Source: Leucogyrophana mollusca (lineage: Eukaryota > Basidiomycota > Agaricomycetes > Boletales). Taken from it: DNA of 64,000 bases. The stretch covers positions 34,373 through 98,372 of the forward strand of contig MU266421.1 in assembly GCA_021014945.1 (NCBI GenBank). The letters run 5' to 3'. The notes below the pieces were generated by a model, which saw only the letters and a program-made list of their open reading frames with translations, was not told where the DNA came from and searched no databases. A program made the translations under genes and the position numbers. Positions 59,008 through 64,000 of this stretch are shown in pieces. Within the stretch, counting starts at the first letter, position 1; every line of letters starts with the position of its first letter.

Positions 59008-61081
59008 ATGTATGATCCATTTCACTACTCCTCATTCTCTATCCTCCATCACAATTCCATCCTCACGGCCTTCGTCGCTGGTCGCATGCGCCCGTTTATG
59101 TCGACCGTTATCGACGGTCATGACATGCTGGGCTCCAATGCTCAGATCATCGCCCAGCAGCAACAAGTTCACTCCCACACAAATGACACCGACATTAACG
59201 ACCTCGACATTGCTCACTTTCCCAACGCAATCGGCGGCAACATCCCTGTATCTATTAATGGTCACCATGGCGTGTATTATAGCAGTTACCCCGACAACTC
59301 ATGCAACGCTTTCTCAGAGAATTTGCACCTAGCATATTCGTACCCCTTACAGGATGGTCACTTACCGGAGGGCCCCCTTCCAGACAGCCACCTAGATTTT
59401 CACTATATCCTGGGGCCCGACATCAATCACCCGCAACACAACCCTTATGCTAACGACAACTCGCACATGGACCAAAAGCATTATCAGCAAACTCCCGAAA
59501 TGTCTCCACCTGGTCCTTCTTCGGAGTATGACCCGCACTTTCACTCGTCACCCTCGTCATCTTCATCGCTCAGCTACAATGCTGTCGTGCACGACCTCTC
59601 ATGTTCACCCGACAACGCTTCTCACATGTCTTCATTTACCGTATCGTCTTCCCCCCCAAAGGTTGCCGGCCACACTCACACTATGCTGCCTCCCATCGTC
59701 CACCATAGTGCTGCGGATTCAAAGAGAGCTGAAAACGATGTGAGTCGCTTGGCTATGGACTTTCCAATTGACATTCAAATACTACTCCAGACCCGCTCTC
59801 TGCACAAGCGTATAAACACCGAGAGTGCCCCTCAGGCTGACCCCTATGCCTCCGCATTCCTGCGCGAGCAGCTCGGAGAAGAAAAGTACAATACCTTTTC
59901 TGCCCGACTATTCGAGCGGAGACTTGGTGCCGCGAAGTCCCGTGCTCGGGGGAAAGGGAAACATCCGGCCAACGAACCCGCTGGCGCCACAGCCATCGAT
60001 TTCCTTGTCAAAGTGGAAGTAGTGAAGGAGGTCTTGCGAACCTACGTTCCGTAAGTCTCGTGTCCCCACAGCGTCGTTTGGGAATTTACGTAGTGTTCTT
60101 TGCCTTCTTAGACACCCGTACAATCCACTAAAATCCCTTACCCACCCCTACTCGCCCTCGCCGTCGGGATCGGTTACACTTATGCGCTCGACCGTTCTAG
60201 TCCTCTCCGGGTGGTCTAATACGCAGTTCTCCTACTGGGCTCGTCGTGCAGAGGGCATTTCAGTCCTCGCACCGCATGATGAGCGTCTACGGGCCGTTGC
60301 CGTCGCTCTTGAGCAACGCCTCAAAGAAGGGGGGACCATAAGCGAACCATCAACCGGAGAAGACGGATCTCCGGATTTGCAGCGCCACAATCGCTCCGCT
60401 GTGGATTCTGGGCCAAGCGTCACCGGAAAAGGCCTCGACATCATCATTGAAGAGGTGAAGAAACGCACAGGACTTAGCCCTTTCCTTCGCGGGAAACATT
60501 CGAGCCTGGATCCCTTCGGCTCCACAAATTCCGACAAGGACGCGGGACCGGGCCCCCCTCCCACCGTATGCCCCGCACCAGTGTACATGCCGACCTTCCA
60601 AGCAACGGAATACTTGCATTCACCCCCCGTCCATTCTGAACCACCGCCTCGGAGGCCAAAAAAGAGGAGGCGCATCAGTGTTGCAGAGTCATTGACATCG
60701 CTTGACAGCACGGTCACCAATGAGGGTACAGACCCAAAAATCGATACGACTCATCCAGCGGGCTACGCAGTTTCGGAGACTCGCACCACACCTGAACCAG
60801 AGGATCCATCCTGTGAGCTTCAGTCGGCATCCTCTCCAACTTTCATGGCTGCTTCACAGCACCTCGCACGTCCTCGGGTCTCCGAACTCCTGGCAAACGA
60901 ACTAGGCGGTTATGAATTAGAGGGTGACGGTCTTACCGGGGATGGGCCGGGAAATAGCGGCAGGGAGTACTTCCCTGTTTCTGATTCACGCTCCGACTTT
61001 GACGATCAACGGGCCAAGCGTCCATGCGGGTTCCCAGGGGCACAGCTGGACTCGCAGAAGCGGTTCAGATTGAGTGTTTGA
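59008..61081 (+). CDS. Long, largely disordered protein of unknown function
   Basis: Two exons, 59008-60050 and 60112-61081, give up to about 670 residues. Later in-frame ATG codons at 59086 and 59098 are also possible starts. The first 240 residues are His/Ser/Pro/Tyr-rich and look disordered. A conserved-looking core spans about residues 260-440: FLREQLGEEKYNTFSARLFE, a Lys/Arg patch (AKSRARGKGKHP), AIDFLVKVEVVKEVLRTYVP, then TQFSYWARRAEGISVLAP and RLRAVAVALEQRL. The tail is Ser/Pro-rich with a basic stretch (PPRRPKKRRRISV) that looks like a nuclear signal. The pattern suggests a nuclear or DNA-associated regulator, but I recognise no named domain. Confidence 0.6.
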
Positions 61082-61475
61082 CTCGAAAGCCCATCTTCGC
61101 CTCCATATGATGATCATTTGCTTGTTCGTTCTCACTTTATGAAAACCTTTACTTCACTTACGTTCACTGAAAAATTGCACATCGTCTTTTTACCTATCTC
61201 TGCAGACTAATCCTTGTACCACCATCTGAACCTTTCTTCATCAGTTACATTTATCACCCTTATATCATTCTACGATACGTTCGCAACACCGCACTATATC
61301 GACGTCTGGTGGCTTGCTCAATTCAAAATTGTAACTTGTTTCATTTTGTAGTTTTATAGTTTTGCACTTGTCTCTTGCTTGTTCACATCAACAATGGATG
61401 CATAATTTCCGAGTCTGGATATTTGAGATTTGAACTCCTGGAAGGAAGCCACGACCGGCAATTCCAACGAACGAC
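61082..61475. other. Intergenic, no gene seen
   Basis: 394 bp, rather AT-rich, between the disordered protein gene and the PIG-Y-like gene. Confidence 0.4.
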
Positions 61476-61767
61476 ATGGAGCTACCTGACAAGGGACATA
61501 TCATCATCCTTTTCACCTCTCTCTTTTTTGTCGTTGCAAGCTACGCCGTCCTCTTCAGCGCATTTCTCCCGCCGACAGGCGTCTATGTATGTTAGGTTAA
61601 CACTCTAATCGCACATTCGATACAATAAACGAAATGGCTATTTTCAGGTCCTCGATATCCTAGCGCAAGACACGCACTACAAGTACTTCGCGCTGTTCAT
61701 CATCCCCACAGGAGCATATTTCGTCATCGCAAACTGGGTGGGATGGCAATACTACCAGAATTCCTGA
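61476..61767 (+). CDS. PIG-Y/Eri1-like small membrane protein
   Basis: Two exons, 61476-61586 and 61648-61767, give 76 residues. Two hydrophobic helices are visible: about residues 7-28 (IIILFTSLFFVVASYAVLFS) and 50-65 (ALFIIPTGAYFVIANW). The second is followed by a WVGWQYYQNS end. Human PIG-Y has the same length and topology and ends with a Pro-containing hydrophobic helix, a Trp-x-Gly motif and a short polar tail. PIG-Y is a small part of the GPI-GlcNAc transferase that starts GPI-anchor synthesis in the ER. The call rests on length, topology and the C-terminal motif only. Confidence 0.55.
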
Positions 61768-63188
61768 CGTGGAAGAACAAGGGATGCCTTTGTGGACATA
61801 GCTCGCAGTCTCGGTTCTGCGATTCTGAATTCAAGACCCCCGTTCATGTGTCCAGCTGTGCCGTCTTGCCCTTCGTCTCGCTCAGTTTTCACTTTTGAAT
61901 ATCCTCCACCATCCCGGGGTCTGGTTGGTGCCCAGAGCAATCAGCATGCGTATCTCCGAGGCCAAGAGCACACGATTAGATGCAATTTCTTTCTATTTCA
62001 ATGACTCAATCGGCCAATTGCGACAAAGAACTCGTCACTCCGAGGGGCTATGTATACATACAAGCTAGAACTCTTCCACAAGCACCAGATCTCACAGCCT
62101 GGTGGCTCCAGACACCAAGCTTACAGCAGATGGACCTCACTTTCAGCCCCCTTTACAACCTATATCCCTCCACCTCCTTACCCCTCAGAGCCGGGCTGTT
62201 GGTTGCCGGAATGTTTTGTAAGTCGTTGGGATCATATCTTGGTTTATTTTCCAACTGATTTCCACGTGCCGCCGTCCGTGTGCAATGCTCGATTGCCTGG
62301 GCTGCTCGTAGTTTCCTTTAGTACACCTGTGCCAGGAGCTGATTCCAAGGATTTGTCGATTATCCAACTCCTCGCTTCCTTGTGTTCGGGCTTAGGCCCG
62401 TCTCGTTCAGCGGCGAACGCTGAGGCGAGCCGGGTCACCGCAACGAGTCACGAGCATTAGCTATTGAGGTCCAGCATAGTTCCAGCAACCATCACGAACA
62501 AGAAATCTCATATGTTCAAAGTAGCTGGGTGGAATGTGAGATGGAAGCACAGAAAGAGGCCTTTAAGTCCGGATAGAACACTGTTGAACAAACTGGGAAT
62601 GCGTGGGGCCTTTCGCTGCGGTTTCTGGAATGATTCTTCAGGTCTGCTAACTTGGACTGCGACCGTGGTTTGCTCACTTCGATTGTGGCATTCAGCCAAC
62701 AGAACATAAGCCATGTAGTTGACAGAAACCTACGCAGACAGCCTCTTGTCGACCCATTCGCCTCCTGTCAGTTCTTCCAGTCGACGGAAATACGATCCCG
62801 GTTTCAGCAAAGTGCAAATGCCGTTCGACCAAACAAGGCGACATTCGTCGTCGAGGTAAGTACATGGGTGGGTAAAATTTTCGTGGTCGCAACCGGCGGT
62901 CGGTGAAGTTCCAGAGCATCATGGGACAACGGGTGTACTCTTGCCCTCGTTCTGATTTGTGGCCTAGCGATAGAGTAGGAACAGTGGGCTATGCACATCA
63001 AAGATCATGTGATCTGGATGCGAGCCACTGTCGGTGGTCGCATTGCGAAGTTGATCGGGTCTCTGTTCACCCGTGAACGCGTGGACCATCAGGCCAGTCA
63101 GGTCTGAGGATTCTTTAATATGGTGCGTCGCCTATCATTTCATAAATTTAACTGGGCGCCTCCAGGACCCCTGATAATCCCTAGGGAA

Positions 63189-63337
63189 CCCTGATTGCCA
63201 TCCGGACAAAAATCTTGGAAATCCGTGAATCTCCCTGTGTAGCATCCGGACAAGGGAACCCCGGATGGCGAAAACTCCCTGTGTGAGGGTCCGGACGGCG
63301 CAGGTGGCGGCAGATGGACCCTGTGGGAGGTCCGGAC
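63189..63337 (+). repeat. Four-copy tandem repeat CCCTG...TCCGGAC
   Basis: Four units begin CCCTG at 63189, 63233, 63277 and 63319 (spacing 44, 44 and 42 bp), and each ends in TCCGGAC (63201, 63245, 63290, 63331). The middle of each unit varies. The end motif is nearly palindromic; in the last two copies it is GTCCGGAC or GGTCCGGAC. A partial copy may lie at about 63169. It could be a minisatellite or a set of binding sites for a dimeric protein. Confidence 0.65.
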
Positions 63338-63365
63338 ATAGGTACTTAGGGCTCGCCAAGTTATG

Positions 63366-63461
63366 TAGCAGTGGTAGTCCAGTCGTCAAGCATCAGTATC
63401 ATGTATTCGGCGGGCAGCGCAATGCTCGGTGTTCGAATCAGCTCAAGTGTATTTTTTTTTT
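63366..63461 (+). ncRNA. tRNA-like pol III element (degenerate tRNA or SINE head)
   Basis: An A-box-like TAGCAGTGGTAG lies at 63366-63377 and a B-box-like GTGTTCGAATC at about 63429-63439, followed by a run of ten T residues (63452-63461). The spacing fits a pol III transcript. I could not fold a normal tRNA: the T stem has mismatches and the acceptor arm does not pair. So it is a degenerate tRNA, or the tRNA-related part of a short interspersed element, and not a working tRNA gene. Confidence 0.4.
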
Positions 63462-63547
63462 ACTTTTCTGCAAAGCCGTTCGCCACCATATGCAATTAAC
63501 TCCTCTTCACTTGACATCGGCTGAGCACCCTGTATTTTTCATCCATC

Positions 63548-64000
63548 CATGGGTGATATCATCGACTTCACTTCTGAACCGGACACAGAAACTCCTTTTC
63601 AAAATGATGAATGGGTTTGCAAAGGCAGACAATAAGTACCCTACAAGAAAGATCCCGTTGTCATTGGCCAAACCACTGGCGGAAGTCACGACTATTCCGC
63701 CCGGCATACGCACACAATATTTTCCACCATCAGACCTCTCCGTACGCGACTTCATTCAATTTCCCCTCCAGAGAATATCGTCCACCATTACCCAAGCTCA
63801 ACATTCCCGACGAGAACAGCAAGCCATATGGACATGGAACCATCACTGCAAAATACAAGCTGGATCTCTCCCAGCTCGTCACAATGCGCATCGAGCATGA
63901 AACACGACACGCACAGCTCGGCGTTCATGTGCGTACTGCTGACATCCACTCCTCTGCAGATGCCATGGTTTCCCAGTCGACGCAAGCTACAGATGAGGAT
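63548..64000 (+). CDS. Start of an incomplete, unrecognised gene
   Basis: An ATG near 63548 opens an acidic frame reading MGDIIDFTSEPDTETPFQND, which hits a stop soon after. A second frame from about 63732 to the window end reads continuously and looks coding (PLPKLNIPDENSKPYGHG, then YKLDLSQLVTMRIEHETRHA). A GT...AG intron of about 120 bp, from after 63614 to the AG near 63731, would join them in phase, but other acceptors exist. The gene runs off the end. I do not recognise the product. Confidence 0.4.

Larger units (their letters stand above)
61768..63547. other. 1.8-kb mostly non-coding region with repeats
   Basis: Open frames of up to 211 codons on both strands, such as 62050-62460 and 63265-63900 on plus, show no recognisable protein or splice structure. 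The right part holds a short tandem array (63189-63337) and a tRNA-like element with a T-run (about 63366-63461), described separately. No conserved gene is supported. Confidence 0.5.

Noticed and set aside
62050..62460. Plus-strand 136-codon frame after the PIG-Y-like gene
   Set aside because: No domain or splice sites, and composition is like the surrounding non-coding DNA.
63265..63900. Plus-strand 211-codon frame across the repeat and the last gene
   Set aside because: It crosses the tandem repeat and T-run and uses a different frame from the coding-looking end of the window.

Overview
The window looks like nuclear DNA of a mushroom-type basidiomycete (Agaricomycetes). The genes are closely packed on both strands and most are interrupted by many introns of about 45-70 bp with GT...AG ends. 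I rebuilt every multi-exon gene by hand from splice sites, reading frame and family conservation. The F-box protein style, the Hsp90, Ssb-type Hsp70, RFC and CAF-1 sequences and the gene structures all fit this group. There is no CRISPR, operon, phage or bacterial signature.

Layout. 0.8-5.3 kb: an arrestin-like adaptor (-) and an SLC35F6-type transporter (+), divergent. 5.3-7.1 kb: no supportable gene. 7.1-11 kb: SHQ1 (-) and TRP2 (+), divergent. 11-14.4 kb: mitochondrial ribosomal protein uS2m (-) and the Ssb-type Hsp70 (+) share a 164-bp promoter. 14.6-19 kb: RFC2 (-) and the CAF-1 large subunit (+) share a 180-bp promoter with a cluster of ACGCGT boxes. 19.8-21.2 kb: an F-box protein. 21.6 kb: tRNA-Ser(GCU) with an intron. 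21.8-24.7 kb: phosphoserine aminotransferase and a proline-directed-site-rich protein of unknown function. 25.8-31.5 kb: HSP90 and TSC1 (hamartin) in tandem. 31.7-37.4 kb: an OBAP/DUF1264 protein, NAC alpha, TRM9, ALG13 and PRO3. 38.2-43 kb: RPT3, CBC2 (cap-binding), an RRM-like protein and a SNRNP27-like splicing factor. 43.3-48 kb: eIF1, FYV7, PPP4R2 and a PAP2 lipid phosphatase. 48.3-53.9 kb: RPS21, GYP7 (TBC/RabGAP) and HNT3 (aprataxin). 54.1-57.9 kb: two convergent Gfo/Idh/MocA oxidoreductases. 58.3-61.8 kb: a small coiled-coil protein, a long disordered protein with an unrecognised conserved-looking core, and a PIG-Y-like microprotein. 61.8-63.5 kb: mostly non-coding, with a short tandem repeat and a tRNA-like element. 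The last 450 bp hold the start of an incomplete gene.

The genes are mostly housekeeping: translation and proteostasis (Hsp70 Ssb, NAC alpha, Hsp90, RPS21, eIF1, RPT3), RNA processing (SHQ1, FYV7, CBC2, SNRNP27, TRM9), replication and chromatin (RFC2, CAF-1, aprataxin), amino-acid synthesis (TRP2, SER1, PRO3) and signalling or trafficking (TSC1, GYP7, PPP4R2, arrestin). I did not find a clearly new multi-gene system. The leads most worth following are the MCB-like cluster between RFC2 and CAF-1, the MEEID tail of Hsp90, the TSC1-HSP90 adjacency, the repeat plus tRNA-like element near 63.2-63.5 kb, the uORF that overlaps the TRM9 start, and three proteins of unknown function (23944-24734, 58352-58808, 59008-61081).
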